From an uncultured Francisellaceae bacterium (GTDB lineage Bacteria; Pseudomonadota; Gammaproteobacteria; UBA6186; Azoamicaceae), in assembly GCA_903907935.1 (NCBI GenBank), contig CAIVQA010000099.1:1-42257 (forward strand): DNA of 42,257 nucleotides. The letters run 5' to 3'. The notes below the pieces were generated by a model. The model had not been told where the DNA came from, did no database searches, and saw nothing but the letters and a program-made list of their open reading frames with translations. This document shows, piece by piece, positions 23,695 through 35,592 of this stretch. Each line of letters opens with the position of its first letter. Position 1 is the stretch's first letter. A program made the translations under genes and the position numbers.

Positions 23695-26493
23695 ATGTCT
23701 ATTGTTACAAAAGATCAAACAGATCAAAAATGTACAAACCTTGTCGAAGAACTAACAAAATCATTAAAAGTTATTAAACGTAATCACACAGTTGTAACCT
23801 TCGATCCAACTAAAGTCTCTATAGCTCTAACTAAAGCTTTTTTAGAAGAAGAGGGTAAAGAAAATAACGACTCGATACGTATTCATGATATTGTTGCCCA
23901 ATTAACTAGAGAAATATGCGGATCTCTAGGTAGATATTTAAAAATTAACCAAAGTGTTCATATCGAAGATATTCAAGATCAAGTGGAATTAGCTTTAATG
24001 CGTAATGGGTTCCATAAAATAGCCCGTTCTTATGTATTATACCGAGAAGAACACCGTAAATTACGCGAACAACAGCAAGATAAATCTGAACAGTCTATCA
24101 TAAATGTAACCTTAGAAAATGGTCAAAAAATCCCTTTAGATTTAGAAAAAATTGGGGAAATAGTAACCGAAGCCTGCAATGGATTAGAATCAACCGATCC
24201 TAATCCTATCATCAAAGATACTCTAAAAAATTTATTCGAAGGTGTTCTTATAAAAGATGTTTATAAAAGTCTTGTTATGAGCGCTCGTACCCTAATAGAA
24301 ACCGAACCAAATTATAGTAACGTTGCTGCTAGATTATTATTGCATTCTATCCGGAAAGAAGTTACAAAAATCTTACATATACCAAATACTAACACTCAAG
24401 CACAATTATCTAGATATTATGGTTTAGCTTTAGTAAATGCTATTCAATATGGTATTAAAGTAGGTAGATTAGATCGTAGACTAGATACTTTTGATTTAGA
24501 ACAACTTAGTAAAGCAATTAAACCAGAAAAAGATTTTAAATTTAACTATTTAGGATTGCAAACCTTATACGATCGTTATTTTTTACACGACAATGAAATA
24601 CGCTACGAATTACCGCAAGTATTTTTTATGCGAGTTGCTATGGGCTTAGCACTTAACGAAAAAAATAAAACCGAAAAAACTATAGAATTTTATGAAATAC
24701 TATCTAATTTCGATTTTATGAGTGCTACTCCAACATTGTTTAATTCTGGAACAGTTAAATCACAATTATCTAGTTGTTTTTTATCTACTGTTCCAGACGA
24801 TTTACATAATATTTATGGCGCTATTAGAGACAATGCTTTATTACAAAAATTCGCTGGTGGAATTGGTAACGATTGGACTCCAGTAAGAGCTATGAACGCT
24901 TGGATTAAAGGCACCAATGGTAAATCGCAAGGCATTATTCCATTTTTAAAAGTTGTTAATGATACTGCTATTGCAGTTAATCAGGGTGGTAAACGTAAAG
25001 GTGCAGTATGTTCTTTTTTAGAAACTTGGCATTTAGATATTGAAGATTTTTTAGAATTACGCAAAAACACTGGTGACGAAAGACGTCGTACTCATGATAT
25101 GAATACCGCCAATTGGATCCCAGATCTATTTATGAAAAGAGTTTTAGAAAATAAAGAGTGGACTCTATTTTCTCCAGACGAAACTCCTGATCTACATGAT
25201 TTATATGGTGATGCGTTTGAGCATGCTTATATAGAATATGAAGAAAAAGCTAAATTTGGCAAAATTAAAAACTTTAAACAACTGCCTGCAATTAATCTAT
25301 GGCGTAAAATGTTAGGTATGTTATTCGAAACTGGCCATCCTTGGATTACATTTAAAGATCCTTCTAATTTAAGATCACCACAACAACACTGCGGTGTAGT
25401 TCATAGTTCTAATTTATGTACAGAAATAACATTAAATAGTTCTATTGATGAAATCGCAGTATGCAACTTAGGAAGTGTAAACCTAGCTCAACATGTCACG
25501 AGCGAAGGATTAGATCATAAAAAGCTTGAAAAAACCATTAAAACTGCTATCAGGATGCTGGATAACGTTATCGATTTAAATTATTATGGAGTACCACAAG
25601 CCAGAACTTCTAATTTAAAACATCGACCAATTGGTTTAGGTATAATGGGCTTTCAAGATGCTTTATACAAACTAAATATTTGCTATGCATCCACAGCCGC
25701 CGTAGAATTTGCAGATCTTTCTATGGAGTATTTTAGTTATTATGCAATTTCTGCTTCTAATGATTTAGCTAAAGAACGCGGTAGTTACCCAAGTTTCGAA
25801 GGATCATTATGGAGCAAAGGCATTTTACCAATAGATTCTATTCAAATATTAAATAAATATCGTGGGATCTATTTAGATCAAGATACTAAAACAACTTTAA
25901 ACTGGGAAACATTAAGAGATAAAGTTCGTAAATATGGTATGCGTAACTCTAACACTATGGCTATAGCTCCTACAGCTACAATTTCTAATATTTGTAACGT
26001 ATCTCAGTCGATAGAACCTACATATCAAAATTTATATGTTAAGTCTAATCTATCTGGCGAATTTACCATGGTTAATCAATATCTAGTAGACGATCTAAAA
26101 AAATTAGATCTGTGGGACAAAGTAATGGTAAACGATTTAAAATATTTTAACGGAAGTTTACAACAAATTAATCGCATTCCACAAAATATTAAAGAAAAAT
26201 ATGCTACTGCATTTGAAATTGATCCAATTTGGTTAATTGATGCCGCCTCTCGTAGGCAAAAATGGATCGATATGGGACAATCTTTAAATTTATATATGGC
26301 TAATCCTTCTGGGAAAAAATTAGATCAAATTTACAAAGCTGCTTGGTTAAGAGGCTTAAAAACCACTTATTATTTACGTAGTTTGAGTGCAACCAGTACC
26401 GAAAAATCTACTGTTGATCGCGGTACTTTAAATGCTGTAGAAGTTACTAAAGTATGTAGTATAGACGATACATCTTGTGAGGCGTGCCAATAG
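23695..26493 (+). CDS. nrdA: Ribonucleoside-diphosphate reductase class I, alpha subunit
   Basis: 932 residues, long because of two N-terminal ATP-cone units (about 27-125 and 138-225). The catalytic barrel follows: [17 protein letters not shown] (Cys360), NLCTEI (Asn573, Cys575, Glu577), VCNLGSVNL (Cys590), [10 protein letters not shown] and a redox tail [12 protein letters not shown]. It reduces ribonucleoside diphosphates to deoxyribonucleotides together with NrdB, using thioredoxin or glutaredoxin. GGAG precedes the ATG. nrdB follows with an 11-base gap, so they form one operon, preceded by NrdR-like boxes. Confidence 0.97.
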   Translation: MSIVTKDQTDQKCTNLVEELTKSLKVIKRNHTVVTFDPTKVSIALTKAFLEEEGKENNDSIRIHDIVAQLTREICGSLGRYLKINQSVHIEDIQDQVELALMRNGFHKIARSYVLYREEHRKLREQQQDKSEQSIINVTLENGQKIPLDLEKIGEIVTEACNGLESTDPNPIIKDTLKNLFEGVLIKDVYKSLVMSARTLIETEPNYSNVAARLLLHSIRKEVTKILHIPNTNTQAQLSRYYGLALVNAIQYGIKVGRLDRRLDTFDLEQLSKAIKPEKDFKFNYLGLQTLYDRYFLHDNEIRYELPQVFFMRVAMGLALNEKNKTEKTIEFYEILSNFDFMSATPTLFNSGTVKSQLSSCFLSTVPDDLHNIYGAIRDNALLQKFAGGIGNDWTPVRAMNAWIKGTNGKSQGIIPFLKVVNDTAIAVNQGGKRKGAVCSFLETWHLDIEDFLELRKNTGDERRRTHDMNTANWIPDLFMKRVLENKEWTLFSPDETPDLHDLYGDAFEHAYIEYEEKAKFGKIKNFKQLPAINLWRKMLGMLFETGHPWITFKDPSNLRSPQQHCGVVHSSNLCTEITLNSSIDEIAVCNLGSVNLAQHVTSEGLDHKKLEKTIKTAIRMLDNVIDLNYYGVPQARTSNLKHRPIGLGIMGFQDALYKLNICYASTAAVEFADLSMEYFSYYAISASNDLAKERGSYPSFEGSLWSKGILPIDSIQILNKYRGIYLDQDTKTTLNWETLRDKVRKYGMRNSNTMAIAPTATISNICNVSQSIEPTYQNLYVKSNLSGEFTMVNQYLVDDLKKLDLWDKVMVNDLKYFNGSLQQINRIPQNIKEKYATAFEIDPIWLIDAASRRQKWIDMGQSLNLYMANPSGKKLDQIYKAAWLRGLKTTYYLRSLSATSTEKSTVDRGTLNAVEVTKVCSIDDTSCEACQ

Positions 26494-26504
26494 GAGAGAA
26501 GATT

Positions 26505-27590
26505 ATGAGCGAAACTGAAACTATAAATACAACTGGTGCTACTGGTTTAGAAATGATAGAAATGAACGCAGCTAGAATTCATGTTGATGATAAAAAAATC
26601 ATTAATTGCCGGGCAGATCTTAATCAATTAGTCCCATTTAAATATGAATGGGCATGGGATAAATATTTAAACTCTTGTGCTAATCATTGGATGCCTAACG
26701 AAATAAATATGTCTGCCGATCTTGCTTTATGGAAAAGCAACGATGGTTTAACACCTGATGAACGCACTATAGTAGAACGCAATTTAGGATTCTTCTCCAC
26801 TGCCGACTCTTTAGTCGCCAATAATTTAGTATTAGCAGTTTATAGGCACATTACTAATCCAGAATGCCGACAATATTTATTAAGACAATCTTTTGAAGAG
26901 GCATTACATACTCATTCTTATCAATACATAGTAGAAAGCTTAAGTATGGATGAATCAAAAATTTTTAATATGTACCGAGAAATCCCATCTGTTTCTGAAA
27001 AAGCAGTTTGGTCGTTACAATTTACTCAAAGCCTTGGTGATCCAACCTTTAAAACTGGCACATTAAAAACTGATCAAAGATTATTACGTGATTTAATTGC
27101 ATTTTATGTAGTATTTGAAGGTATATTTTTCTATGTTGGGTTTACGCAAATTTTATCGATGGGCAGACGCAATAAAATGGTTGGAACTGCCGAACAGTTT
27201 CAATATATTTTACGGGATGAATCTATGCATTTAAATTTTGGAATAGATGTTATTAACCAAATTAAAATAGAAAACCCTCATCTTTGGACCGAAAAGTTTC
27301 AGCAAGAAGCCATAAATATAATAACAACTGGGGTAGAATTAGAATATAAATATGCAGTTAATACTATGCCAAGAGGAATTTTAGGATTAAACGCTGAACT
27401 ATTTAGAGAATATTTAGAATTTATAGCTAATCGTAGATTGTTACAAATTGGATTACCTAAACAATATAACGCTAACAATAATCCATTCCCTTGGATGAGC
27501 GAAATTATCGATCTTAAAAAAGAAAAAAACTTCTTTGAAACTAGAGTTACAGAATACCAAACTGGTGGAACTTTAAATTGGGATGAATAA
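26505..27590 (+). CDS. nrdB: Ribonucleoside-diphosphate reductase class I, beta subunit
   Basis: 361 residues from the ATG at 26505, which has GGAGAG at close spacing; a GTG at 26484 would overlap nrdA. The diiron/tyrosyl-radical residues are present: Glu132, His135 and Tyr139 in EEALHTHSY, Glu205 in FEGIFFY, Glu239 and His242 in RDESMHLNF. The spacing matches E. coli Glu115/His118/Tyr122 and Glu238/His241, so this is a class Ia-type subunit with a radical Tyr. The tail TGGTLNWDE fits the peptide that docks on the alpha subunit. Confidence 0.97.
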   Translation: MSETETINTTGATGLEMIEMNAARIHVDDKKIINCRADLNQLVPFKYEWAWDKYLNSCANHWMPNEINMSADLALWKSNDGLTPDERTIVERNLGFFSTADSLVANNLVLAVYRHITNPECRQYLLRQSFEEALHTHSYQYIVESLSMDESKIFNMYREIPSVSEKAVWSLQFTQSLGDPTFKTGTLKTDQRLLRDLIAFYVVFEGIFFYVGFTQILSMGRRNKMVGTAEQFQYILRDESMHLNFGIDVINQIKIENPHLWTEKFQQEAINIITTGVELEYKYAVNTMPRGILGLNAELFREYLEFIANRRLLQIGLPKQYNANNNPFPWMSEIIDLKKEKNFFETRVTEYQTGGTLNWDE

Positions 27591-27646
27591 CATCACAAAT
27601 ATTTGATAAAATATGTTATTTATAAAAGAACTCTTTGGATGTATAT

Positions 27647-28558
27647 ATGTATCTATATAAAAAAATTACACCAGAATCAGAATGGCCTTTTATGCTGCCA
27701 ACATATTTCAATCCTCAAAACGACATCGCTTTTAAAAAAATTTTTGGCAGCGAAAAAAACAAAGATATTTTAATCCATTTTTTAAATGATATATTACAAT
27801 TTAAGGCTAAAAAATCGATTAAACACATAGAGTTTTTAAAAACCGTACAAGATCCAGAAATAGCTGCTAAAAAAACTAGTATATTAGATGTCTTATGCAA
27901 AGACGAAGTTGGTAATTCTTATATTGTAGAAATGCAAGTAGCCAAAGAGAAAAATTTTATCAAAAGAGCACAATACTATGCTGCTAAAGCGTATGGCTCT
28001 CAACTTAAAGTTAAAGAAAAATATCATAATCTAAAAAAAGTAATATTTTTAGCAATTACTGATTTTATAATGTTCCCTAAAAAAGCTAACTATAAATCTG
28101 ATCATATAATTTTAGATTGCAATAGCTTAGAACATGATCTAAAAGATTTTTCATTTACTTTTTTAGAATTAAAAAAATTTAATAAACCAAAAGAACAATT
28201 ATCTACCATGATAGAAAAATGGTGCTATTTTTTTAAGTATGCACAAGAAACTAGTGACGAAGATTTAATCCAAATTATAGGACATGATTCAATAATTAAA
28301 AAAGCATACGATCAATTAAACAAATTTAATTGGAACGAAAAAGAATTAAATGCTTATGAGGCTTCACTCAAAAAAGAAATGGATTATGATTCCGCTATAG
28401 AACAAAGTTATGATGAAGGTAAATCAGAAGGTAAAAAAGAAATTGCTTTAGCTATGCTAGAAAAAGGTTTAAACATTAACTTAATTGCCAATTTAACTAA
28501 ATTAACAATTAATGAAATTAAAAATTTAAAAAATCTTCTAGAAAAAATGGTTACTTAG
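27647..28558 (+). CDS. PD-(D/E)XK nuclease-family transposase-like protein (Rpn/PDDEXK_2 type)
   Basis: About 303 residues from the ATG at 27647 (GGA upstream); a TTG at 27635 is an alternative. Family hallmarks: PTYFNPQNDIAFKKIFGSEK, SILDVLCKDEVGNSYIVEMQ (D...ExQ, the PD-(D/E)XK site), KRAQYYAAKAYGSQL and a C-terminal helical tail with a coiled region (YDEGKSEGKKEIALAMLEKGL). These proteins are annotated as transposase-like nucleases and promote RecA-independent recombination in E. coli relatives. It stands between nrdB and gatC and looks like an insertion between core genes. Confidence 0.88.
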   Translation: MYLYKKITPESEWPFMLPTYFNPQNDIAFKKIFGSEKNKDILIHFLNDILQFKAKKSIKHIEFLKTVQDPEIAAKKTSILDVLCKDEVGNSYIVEMQVAKEKNFIKRAQYYAAKAYGSQLKVKEKYHNLKKVIFLAITDFIMFPKKANYKSDHIILDCNSLEHDLKDFSFTFLELKKFNKPKEQLSTMIEKWCYFFKYAQETSDEDLIQIIGHDSIIKKAYDQLNKFNWNEKELNAYEASLKKEMDYDSAIEQSYDEGKSEGKKEIALAMLEKGLNINLIANLTKLTINEIKNLKNLLEKMVT

Positions 28559-28619
28559 CATAAAAAAAATGGTAAATTAACTACATTTGTAAAAACAGAA
28601 CTTAGGTATCACAATAAGT

Positions 28620-28937
28620 ATGACAACAATTACCGAACAAGATCTAAAAAAATTAGCAGAATTAGCTAAATTGGATTTGGATATACATCCAGACAATACT
28701 GTTTTTAAAAATAAATTAATTGCCGATTTAAATAATATTTTAAATTTAGTTGGAGAACTACAAAGTATCGATACTAGTAATATTCAACCTATGGTCCATG
28801 CAGATCCTCAAGCAAAACAAAGATTACGACCAGATGTAGTTACCGAAGAGAATATTCGTGATATTATCCAAAAAATAGCTCCACCACATAGTGTCGAAGC
28901 AGGGTTATATTTAGTACCGCAAGTTATAGAAAATTAA
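28620..28937 (+). CDS. gatC: Asp-tRNA(Asn)/Glu-tRNA(Gln) amidotransferase subunit C
   Basis: 105 residues of the GatC family: [13 protein letters not shown] at the start, [20 protein letters not shown] in the middle, and RLRPDVV with a C-terminal [11 protein letters not shown]. It wraps around GatA and stabilises its contact with GatB. First gene of gatCAB; gatA begins 4 bases after its stop. Confidence 0.95.
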   Translation: MTTITEQDLKKLAELAKLDLDIHPDNTVFKNKLIADLNNILNLVGELQSIDTSNIQPMVHADPQAKQRLRPDVVTEENIRDIIQKIAPPHSVEAGLYLVPQVIEN

Positions 28938-28941
28938 TTTT

Positions 28942-30399
28942 ATGTTTAATAAAACTATTGAAGAACTATCCATTGGTTTAGCCAAAAAAGAATTTTCTAG
29001 TCTAGAGCTAACTAATGGCTTTTTAGATCGTATTATAAAATTACAAAAAAAATTAAATTGTTTTATTACTACTACTAAAGAATTTGCGATTACAGCAGCA
29101 AAAAATGCTGATCTAATTTTAAGTAAAAAAAATAATAATATTTCTCCACTAACTGGTATTCCTATTGCCCATAAAGATATTTTTTGTACTACTGGTATTA
29201 AAACTAGCTGTGCCTCTAAAATGTTAGACAATTTTATTGCGCCTTACGATGCTACTGTTGTCACTAAATTAAAAGATCAGAATACGGTATTATTAGGCAA
29301 AACTAATATGGACGAATTTGCTATGGGCTCTAGTAACGAAACTAGTTATTTTGGTCCAGTTAATAACCCTTGGAATACTAATAAAGTAGCAGGTGGTTCA
29401 TCTGGTGGCTCAACTGCTTGTGTAGCAGCTAGACTAGTTCCAGGAGCAACTGGTACCGATACTGGTGGTTCTATTAGACAACCAGCAGCTTTTTGTGGAG
29501 TTACTGGATTAAAACCAACTTATGGCCGTATTTCTCGCTATGGTATAGTAGCCTTTGCCTCTAGTCTCGATCAAGCTGGGCCAATTGCTAAAACCGCTAA
29601 AGATTGTGCTTTATTATTACAATATATGGCTGGATTTGATCCAAAAGATTCTACTAGCTACGATTTAGAAGTACCAGATTATCTAAAAAATATAAATAAT
29701 GATCTTGCTGGATTAAAAATTGGCTGCCCAAAACAATTTTTTGATGATCAATTAGATCCTTCTATCGGCAAATTAATTAATCAAGCTATAGAACAATACC
29801 AAAAATTAGGTTGCACTATAAAAACTATAGATTTTCCTCACTCTAATCTAGCAATTCCTACTTACTACATTATAGCTCCAGCAGAATGTTCTTCTAATTT
29901 AGCTAGGTACGATGGAGTTAGATTTGGTTATCGTTGTGAACAACCGATTAATCTAGACGATCTCTATAAAAGATCCAGATCATTAGGTTTCGGCGAAGAG
30001 GTTAAACGTAGAATTTTAATTGGCACCTATGTACTATCTTCTGGTTATTACGATGCTTATTATCTAAAAGCTCAAAAAATACGCCAATTAATCGCAGATG
30101 ATTTTAAAAATGCTTTTAAAGATGTTGATCTGATCTTAACCCCAACCACCCCTGAAGTAGCATTTGGTTTTGGAGAAAAAAAATCTGATCCAATTAAAAT
30201 GTATTTGTCTGATCTTTATGCTTGTGGTGTTAATTTAGCTGGGTTACCAGCAATTTCTATTCCTGCAGGTTTTAGTAATAACCTACCTGTTGGGATGCAA
30301 TTAATTGGTAATTATTGGCAAGAAAGTTTACTTTTAAATTGCGCCCATAAATACCAAGAAGTAACAGATTGGCATACAAAAGTTCCAGAGGTATACTAA
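28942..30399 (+). CDS. gatA: Asp-tRNA(Asn)/Glu-tRNA(Gln) amidotransferase subunit A
   Basis: 485 residues with the amidase signature. The Ser-cisSer-Lys triad is Lys78 (PIAHKDIF), Ser153 (GGSSGGS) and Ser177 ([10 protein letters not shown]), each one position before the numbers reported for S. aureus GatA. It releases ammonia from glutamine for transamidation of mischarged tRNA. Full-length and intact. It is tightly coupled to gatC (4 bases) and gatB (1 base). Confidence 0.97.
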   Translation: MFNKTIEELSIGLAKKEFSSLELTNGFLDRIIKLQKKLNCFITTTKEFAITAAKNADLILSKKNNNISPLTGIPIAHKDIFCTTGIKTSCASKMLDNFIAPYDATVVTKLKDQNTVLLGKTNMDEFAMGSSNETSYFGPVNNPWNTNKVAGGSSGGSTACVAARLVPGATGTDTGGSIRQPAAFCGVTGLKPTYGRISRYGIVAFASSLDQAGPIAKTAKDCALLLQYMAGFDPKDSTSYDLEVPDYLKNINNDLAGLKIGCPKQFFDDQLDPSIGKLINQAIEQYQKLGCTIKTIDFPHSNLAIPTYYIIAPAECSSNLARYDGVRFGYRCEQPINLDDLYKRSRSLGFGEEVKRRILIGTYVLSSGYYDAYYLKAQKIRQLIADDFKNAFKDVDLILTPTTPEVAFGFGEKKSDPIKMYLSDLYACGVNLAGLPAISIPAGFSNNLPVGMQLIGNYWQESLLLNCAHKYQEVTDWHTKVPEVY

Positions 30400-30400
30400 T

Positions 30401-31846
30401 ATGAACAATTGGGAAGCAGTTATTGGTTTAGAAGTCCACGCACAATTAAAAACCAAATCAAAAATTTTTTCTGGATCCTCTACTAATTATGGCTCCCTGC
30501 CTAATACTCAAGCTTGTGCTATCGATTTAGGTTTACCTGGTGTATTACCAGTTTTAAATCTAGAAGCAGTAACCATGGCAGTAAAATTCGGATTAGCAAT
30601 AAATGCTACTATTGCTACCAAATCGGTATTCGCTAGAAAAAATTATTTTTATCCTGATCTACCAAAAGGCTACCAAATTAGTCAATACGAAGAACCAATT
30701 GTTATTAGTGGAAATTTAGAAATTGTAACCGAAGAGCAAGCAAAAAAAACCATTCGTATTCAACGTGCCCATCTAGAAGAAGATGCTGGCAAATCGTTAC
30801 ACGAAGATTTTAATGGCTTAACCGGTGTAGATCTAAACCGCGCAGGTACTCCGCTACTCGAAATTGTTTCTGAACCAGATCTACGTTCAGCTATCGAGGC
30901 TGTTAGCTATTTAAAGGCATTACATTCTTTGGTTAAATATTTAGATATTTGTGATGGCAATATGCAAGAAGGATCTTTTCGTTGCGATGCTAATGTCTCG
31001 GTACGGCCTAAAGGAAGTTCCGATTTTGGTACTAGAGTAGAAATTAAAAATCTTAACTCTTTTAAATTTATAGAAAAAGCAATTAATTACGAAATTAACC
31101 GACAAATTGAAGCTAACAAAGCTGGCGAAAAAATTTTGCAAGAAACTAGATTATACGATGTAAACAATAATATGACTAAACTAATGCGATCTAAAGAAGA
31201 AGCTAATGATTATCGCTATTTTCCAGATCCCGATCTATTACCTGTTTATTTAGAACCAAGTTTTATTAATAATATTAAAAACAATTTACCAGAATTAGCA
31301 CCACAAAAATCGATCCGGTTTCAACAACAGTACGATTTGTCTGTTTACGAAGCAAATTTGTTAACAGGTAACAGAGATTTAGCAGTATTTTACGAAAATA
31401 CTGTAGAGCATGCTAAACCTCATGCTAAATTAATAGCTAACTGGATCATTGGTGAACTATTGGCTGCATTAAATAAACATGATTTAGATCTCAGTAATTG
31501 CCCTATTACTCCAGCCATTTTAGCCAAATTAATTAATCGAATTGCAGATCTTACCATCTCTGGCAAAATTGCTAAACAAGTGTTCGAAATAGCATGGAAC
31601 ACCCCTATGGATCCTGATCTAATAATCAAACAACATAATTTAGTACAGGTAACCGATCACTCATTAATTTTACAAATTATTGAGCAAACAATTACTAAAT
31701 TCCCAGAACAAGTTACTCAATATAAAAACGGTAAAGAACAGTTATTTGGATTTTTTGTCGGTCAAGTAATGAAAGAAAGTAAAGGTAAAGCTAACCCTGA
31801 ACTAGTAAATCAATTGTTAAAACAACAATTTACTGATCGCACCTAA
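30401..31846 (+). CDS. gatB: Asp-tRNA(Asn)/Glu-tRNA(Gln) amidotransferase subunit B
   Basis: 481 residues, standard length. Signatures: [77 protein letters not shown], and the C-terminal YqeY-like tail ([20 protein letters not shown] and [13 protein letters not shown]). It phosphorylates the mischarged aminoacyl-tRNA and carries out the transamidation. The last 17 bases overlap the end of the convergent ATPase gene. Confidence 0.97.
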   Translation: MNNWEAVIGLEVHAQLKTKSKIFSGSSTNYGSLPNTQACAIDLGLPGVLPVLNLEAVTMAVKFGLAINATIATKSVFARKNYFYPDLPKGYQISQYEEPIVISGNLEIVTEEQAKKTIRIQRAHLEEDAGKSLHEDFNGLTGVDLNRAGTPLLEIVSEPDLRSAIEAVSYLKALHSLVKYLDICDGNMQEGSFRCDANVSVRPKGSSDFGTRVEIKNLNSFKFIEKAINYEINRQIEANKAGEKILQETRLYDVNNNMTKLMRSKEEANDYRYFPDPDLLPVYLEPSFINNIKNNLPELAPQKSIRFQQQYDLSVYEANLLTGNRDLAVFYENTVEHAKPHAKLIANWIIGELLAALNKHDLDLSNCPITPAILAKLINRIADLTISGKIAKQVFEIAWNTPMDPDLIIKQHNLVQVTDHSLILQIIEQTITKFPEQVTQYKNGKEQLFGFFVGQVMKESKGKANPELVNQLLKQQFTDRT

Positions 31847-32999
31847 CATACTTCTCTAAACCACACACCATAATTTTTTCATGCAATGGAAACTCTTCGC
31901 CTTCTGGAATAATAACTATTAAATTATCTAGTTCTAAATCACTTATAGCAATATGCATAGATTTAGTAATTTTAGGATTACTAGTAAATTTAAACTCAAA
32001 ACCTATTTTTTTTCCGTATTTAACAATTAATAGATCTAGTTCTGCATTATTCTGAGTACACCAAAAATAACAATCTTCACTATCTGCCTGATGCATCTTA
32101 ATAATTTGTTCCATAGCCATACCCTCCCAAGAAACACCTAACTTGGGATTCTCTATTAAATGTTGATGATCAACAATTCCTAATAAAGTATGAAATAAAC
32201 CACTATCTCTAAAATAAATTTTTGGTGACTTAATCTGTCGTTTTTTAATATTAGCAAGCCATGGATTTAATCTACGGATCATAAAAGTTGATTCTAAAAG
32301 ATCTAAATAATGTTGCGCCGTTTTATAATCAATACCCAAAGAATTACTAATTTCTGATGCGTTAAAAATCTGGCCATGATAATGAGTTAGCATTGCCCAA
32401 AAACGCCTAACCATTTGCGGAGCTATATTTAACCCAAAATTAGGAATATCTTTTTCTAAAAAAGTTTTAATATAAGAACGACGCCAATCATCACTAATAA
32501 GATCTGAACTAGCTAAATATGCTAAAGGAAAACCACCTCTAGTCCATAATTGCTGTTGATTATTAGTCTCTAATAAAGAAAATGGGGTCATTTCTATATA
32601 TTTAATTCTACCAGCTAAAGTTTCCGAAGTTTGTAATAATAATTTTTGTGAAGCACTTCCTAAGATCAAAAATTTTCTTGATTGTTTTTGATCGACTAAT
32701 ACCCGCAAACTCTTAAATAGATCTGGCAAATGATGAATTTCATCTATAATAATTAATCCTTCTAATGAACCAAGGAACAACATTGGATCTTGTAATTTAG
32801 CTATATCACGATAGTCTTCTAGGTCAAAATGATGCACCTTTTGATTAGGCATTTGTTGCAAATATTGAATAGATATTTGTTTAGCTATAGTAGTTTTACC
32901 ACATTGCCGTGGTCCTATTAATGCACAAACAGGAGTTACTTGTAAGGCAAACTTAATTTCTTCTAAATATTTAGATCTGGTAATCATTAATTGTTGCAT
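31830..32999 (-). CDS. AAA ATPase with DUF4143 domain (copy 2 of 5)
   Basis: 389 residues. Walker A GPRQCGKT (29-36), Walker [12 protein letters not shown], sensor [11 protein letters not shown], then the SETLAGR motif. The C-terminal part has [32 protein letters not shown] and an [20 protein letters not shown] end with D and ExK-like residues. Complete. It overlaps gatB by 17 bases at the 3' end. It differs in subfamily wording from copies 1 and 5 (GPRQCGK versus GPRGTGK), so it is not a recent duplicate. Confidence 0.9.
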   Translation of the reverse strand: MQQLMITRSKYLEEIKFALQVTPVCALIGPRQCGKTTIAKQISIQYLQQMPNQKVHHFDLEDYRDIAKLQDPMLFLGSLEGLIIIDEIHHLPDLFKSLRVLVDQKQSRKFLILGSASQKLLLQTSETLAGRIKYIEMTPFSLLETNNQQQLWTRGGFPLAYLASSDLISDDWRRSYIKTFLEKDIPNFGLNIAPQMVRRFWAMLTHYHGQIFNASEISNSLGIDYKTAQHYLDLLESTFMIRRLNPWLANIKKRQIKSPKIYFRDSGLFHTLLGIVDHQHLIENPKLGVSWEGMAMEQIIKMHQADSEDCYFWCTQNNAELDLLIVKYGKKIGFEFKFTSNPKITKSMHIAISDLELDNLIVIIPEGEEFPLHEKIMVCGLEKYVRCDQ

Positions 33000-33075
33000 A
33001 TTAAACTATAATAGCAAACTTCCAAGTAAATTAGTAGATCAATTCCTAAATTGCATGAAACAATAATTGTAGCTG

Positions 33076-33112
33076 CACCCAAGTAGATCTTCTAAAAATC
33101 TACCTGTGGGTG
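33076..33112. terminator. Imperfect hairpin after the copy-3 ATPase gene
   Basis: CACCC (33076-33080) and GTAGAT (33083-33088) pair with ATCTAC (33098-33103) and GGGTG (33108-33112) around a 9-base loop. It lies 5 bases past the stop at 33118 on the minus strand. No T-run follows, so a factor-independent terminator is uncertain; it could be an RNA 3'-end stabiliser. Confidence 0.35.
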
Positions 33113-33117
33113 AGCAG

Positions 33118-34290
33118 TTACCAACAATTAAAATAATCGACATAATTCATTATTTGAATTTGTTTAGTATATGGTTGTGGTTTACCAGTGTATAGCAAAA
33201 AACCTCGATCTTCTGGTAGTATTAATGTTTCTATAGCCTTTAACCAATGAATATTAAATGTTGCACTATGTTTAATTTCGATCCATTCTCGCATTGATTT
33301 ACGATCAATAATTAGATCTATTTCTATTCCCTGATGAACTCTATAATAATACAGCTCTGCATTTGATTTAGTATGTAATTCTTTTTTATAAAGATCTGCA
33401 ATAACATAATTTTCGAATAAGCTTCCAGCCATTGGTCCATAAAAAAATTGTTTATAAGTATCTATACCTACCAAATACGCTACCAACCCAGTATCATAAA
33501 AATAAATCTTAGGATTCTTAACAATCCGTTTACCAAAATTTTGATAATAAGGTGGTAATAAAAAAATAATATAAGATGCTTCTAAAATACCAATCCAACG
33601 TTTAATAGTTTTAACGTCAACACCAATATCATTAGCATAGGTAGACATATTTAAAATATGAGAAGTGTTGTTAGCCAATAATCGCAATAATTTTTGAAAT
33701 TCTCGTTTATCGCCCACATGGGCTAAGGCACTAACATCTTTTTTTAAATAAGTATCTATATATGATGAATACCAATCTTGCCATAAGGCAAATTGTTTAT
33801 TAATTAATTCTGGATAACACCCTTTATAAATACTTTCTTCTTTGAGCTGCGATGGTATTTCTGTAGATTGATATGGTAACAATGATAGTAACCCAATTCT
33901 ACCTGCTAATGATTCAGAAATTCCTTGTATAAATTGGAATTGACTTGATCCAGTTAATACAAATTTACCTGGAGTCTCTCTATCTTGATCAACTGCTATT
34001 TTTATATAATTAAATAATTTTGGTACCCTTTGAATTTCATCAAAAATAACTTTATTATCATAAATACTCATAAATTTTTCTGGATCTTCGGCAAAAAAGT
34101 CCACCATTTTAAAATCATCAAAGTTAACGTAACGATAATCTGGAAGGTAATTTAATAGCAATGTGGACTTACCAGATTGTCTAGGACCAGTCAAACCAAC
34201 AACCGAAAAAAAACCTAGATATTCTTTTAACTTTATTTCTAATACGCGATGCGTGTAGGTACTCAAGCAATCCTCATGAAATTTTGGCAT
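33118..34290 (-). CDS. AAA ATPase with DUF4143 domain (copy 3 of 5)
   Basis: 390 residues. Walker A GPRQSGKS (35-42), Walker B NKVIFDEIQRVP, sensor FVLTGSSQFQ, SESLAGRIGLL. The C-terminal part has VDVKTIKRWIGILEASYII, NPKIYFYDTGLVAYLVGI and IEIDLIIDRKSMREWIEIKH (D...ExK). Complete and similar in length to its neighbours. Codirectional with copies 2 and 4 and separated from each by short gaps, so these three may be expressed together, although a hairpin lies between copies 3 and 2. Confidence 0.92.
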   Translation of the reverse strand: MPKFHEDCLSTYTHRVLEIKLKEYLGFFSVVGLTGPRQSGKSTLLLNYLPDYRYVNFDDFKMVDFFAEDPEKFMSIYDNKVIFDEIQRVPKLFNYIKIAVDQDRETPGKFVLTGSSQFQFIQGISESLAGRIGLLSLLPYQSTEIPSQLKEESIYKGCYPELINKQFALWQDWYSSYIDTYLKKDVSALAHVGDKREFQKLLRLLANNTSHILNMSTYANDIGVDVKTIKRWIGILEASYIIFLLPPYYQNFGKRIVKNPKIYFYDTGLVAYLVGIDTYKQFFYGPMAGSLFENYVIADLYKKELHTKSNAELYYYRVHQGIEIDLIIDRKSMREWIEIKHSATFNIHWLKAIETLILPEDRGFLLYTGKPQPYTKQIQIMNYVDYFNCW

Positions 34291-34328
34291 TTAATTCCAA
34301 TTTTACATAAAATATAAGTCAAAAGCAA

Positions 34329-34345
34329 ATATACTAAACGCACAT
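34329..34345. repeat. Solo tip of end B of the palindromic element
   Basis: ATATACTAAACGCACAT is identical over 17 bases to the outermost part of end B in copy 2 (17660-17885). It sits exactly against the stop codon of the copy-4 ATPase gene. No other part of the element remains. Confidence 0.5.
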
Positions 34346-35592
34346 TACCCAAATATACCATGACAAGGCAAAGCAATTACATTTTGATCTAAATAAAAAC
34401 AATGTTCCCCAGGATAAATAATAACCCCTTTTTTTATTTTTTTTGTAGAATTGTTGGAATATGTCTCTTGAAATATTTTAATTCCTTTAGCATCTTGTTT
34501 CGATAAAACACTTTTGGTTTTAATTTCTATTGGAAAAAGACAGCCATCTTTTTCAATAACAATATCAACTTCAACTCCATGTTTAGTTCGCCAATGGTAT
34601 AAATTTGCTGGAAAATTTAAACTATTTGACATGGAATTTATTTGATTAAAAATGAATGATTCAAATAAAGAACCCAATTGTGGATATGATCCTACAGCTT
34701 GCTCACTGGTTAATCGTATTAAGTGGCAGGCTAATCCAGTATCCGAAAAAATTCCTTTAGGTTTTTTTGTAATTCTTTTTAAAGTATTACTATGATATGG
34801 ATCTAGTTGATACCATTGATAAGTATAACTCAATAAATTAAGCCAACGTGACACTGTTTTATAAGAGATCCCTATTTCTCCACCTAATTGGGTTAAATTA
34901 ATTTCTTGGCTAGATAATGCTGCTACTACTCTAATAAACCGATCAAAAGATCGAAGATCTTGAATATTTTCTAATAAACGAACATCCCTTTCTACATAAG
35001 TTTGAATATAAGATTGAAAAATTGTTTGGTAAGCTTCGATTGGAAGATCTATTAAACCTGGTAAACCACCTTGCCATAAAGACTTCCAAAGAAAAAAAGA
35101 ACTCAAGATCCCTTTAAACTTTACTGGTAAACTTTCAGGTTCTTCTAATAGAAGTGGCAGCCAATGTTGCTCAACAGCCGCATTAGAATGAAGTTCATGA
35201 ATAGTTAGTGGGGATAATTGTAAAATAGCTACTCTCCCTGCCATAGTTTCAGATACATTTTTAAGAACACTTAAATTTTGGGAACCTGTTAAAAAATATT
35301 GTCCAGGAGCAGTTGATTGATCAACTTTACGTTTAATTGCACTTAACACTTCTGGGTAAAATTGGATTTCATCCAATATTACTGGCGTATTAAATTGTTT
35401 AAGAAATAAATCTGGATCTTGTCTTACATTATAAAAATCTTGGATTGGATCAAATGTAATATGAGGTATATTAGGAAAACAATGAGATAATAATGTCGAT
35501 TTCCCTACTTGGCGCGCTCCAACTAATAAAACAACTTTAGCATGTTGACTTGTAAATTTTAATTTTTTTTCTATATGTCGACTAAGATACAT
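34345..35592 (-). CDS. AAA ATPase with DUF4143 domain (copy 4 of 5)
   Basis: 415 residues. Walker A GARQVGKS (25-32), Walker B TPVILDEIQFYP, sensor YFLTGSQNLS, SETMAGRVAIL, followed by LSPLTIHEL. The C-terminal part has IGISYKTVSRWLNLLSYTYQ, KPKGIFSDTGLACHL, HGVEVDIVIEKDGCLFPIEI then KTKS (D...ExK). Complete. The ATG at 35592 directly follows a perfect inverted repeat (35593-35605 with 35627-35639) that includes the GGAC before the start, so translation or transcription may be controlled there. Confidence 0.92.
   Translation of the reverse strand: MYLSRHIEKKLKFTSQHAKVVLLVGARQVGKSTLLSHCFPNIPHITFDPIQDFYNVRQDPDLFLKQFNTPVILDEIQFYPEVLSAIKRKVDQSTAPGQYFLTGSQNLSVLKNVSETMAGRVAILQLSPLTIHELHSNAAVEQHWLPLLLEEPESLPVKFKGILSSFFLWKSLWQGGLPGLIDLPIEAYQTIFQSYIQTYVERDVRLLENIQDLRSFDRFIRVVAALSSQEINLTQLGGEIGISYKTVSRWLNLLSYTYQWYQLDPYHSNTLKRITKKPKGIFSDTGLACHLIRLTSEQAVGSYPQLGSLFESFIFNQINSMSNSLNFPANLYHWRTKHGVEVDIVIEKDGCLFPIEIKTKSVLSKQDAKGIKIFQETYSNNSTKKIKKGVIIYPGEHCFYLDQNVIALPCHGIFG

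Noticed and set aside
27647-28558. Rpn-type gene as a complete insertion sequence
   Set aside because: No terminal inverted repeats or target duplications were found around it or around 36963-37955.
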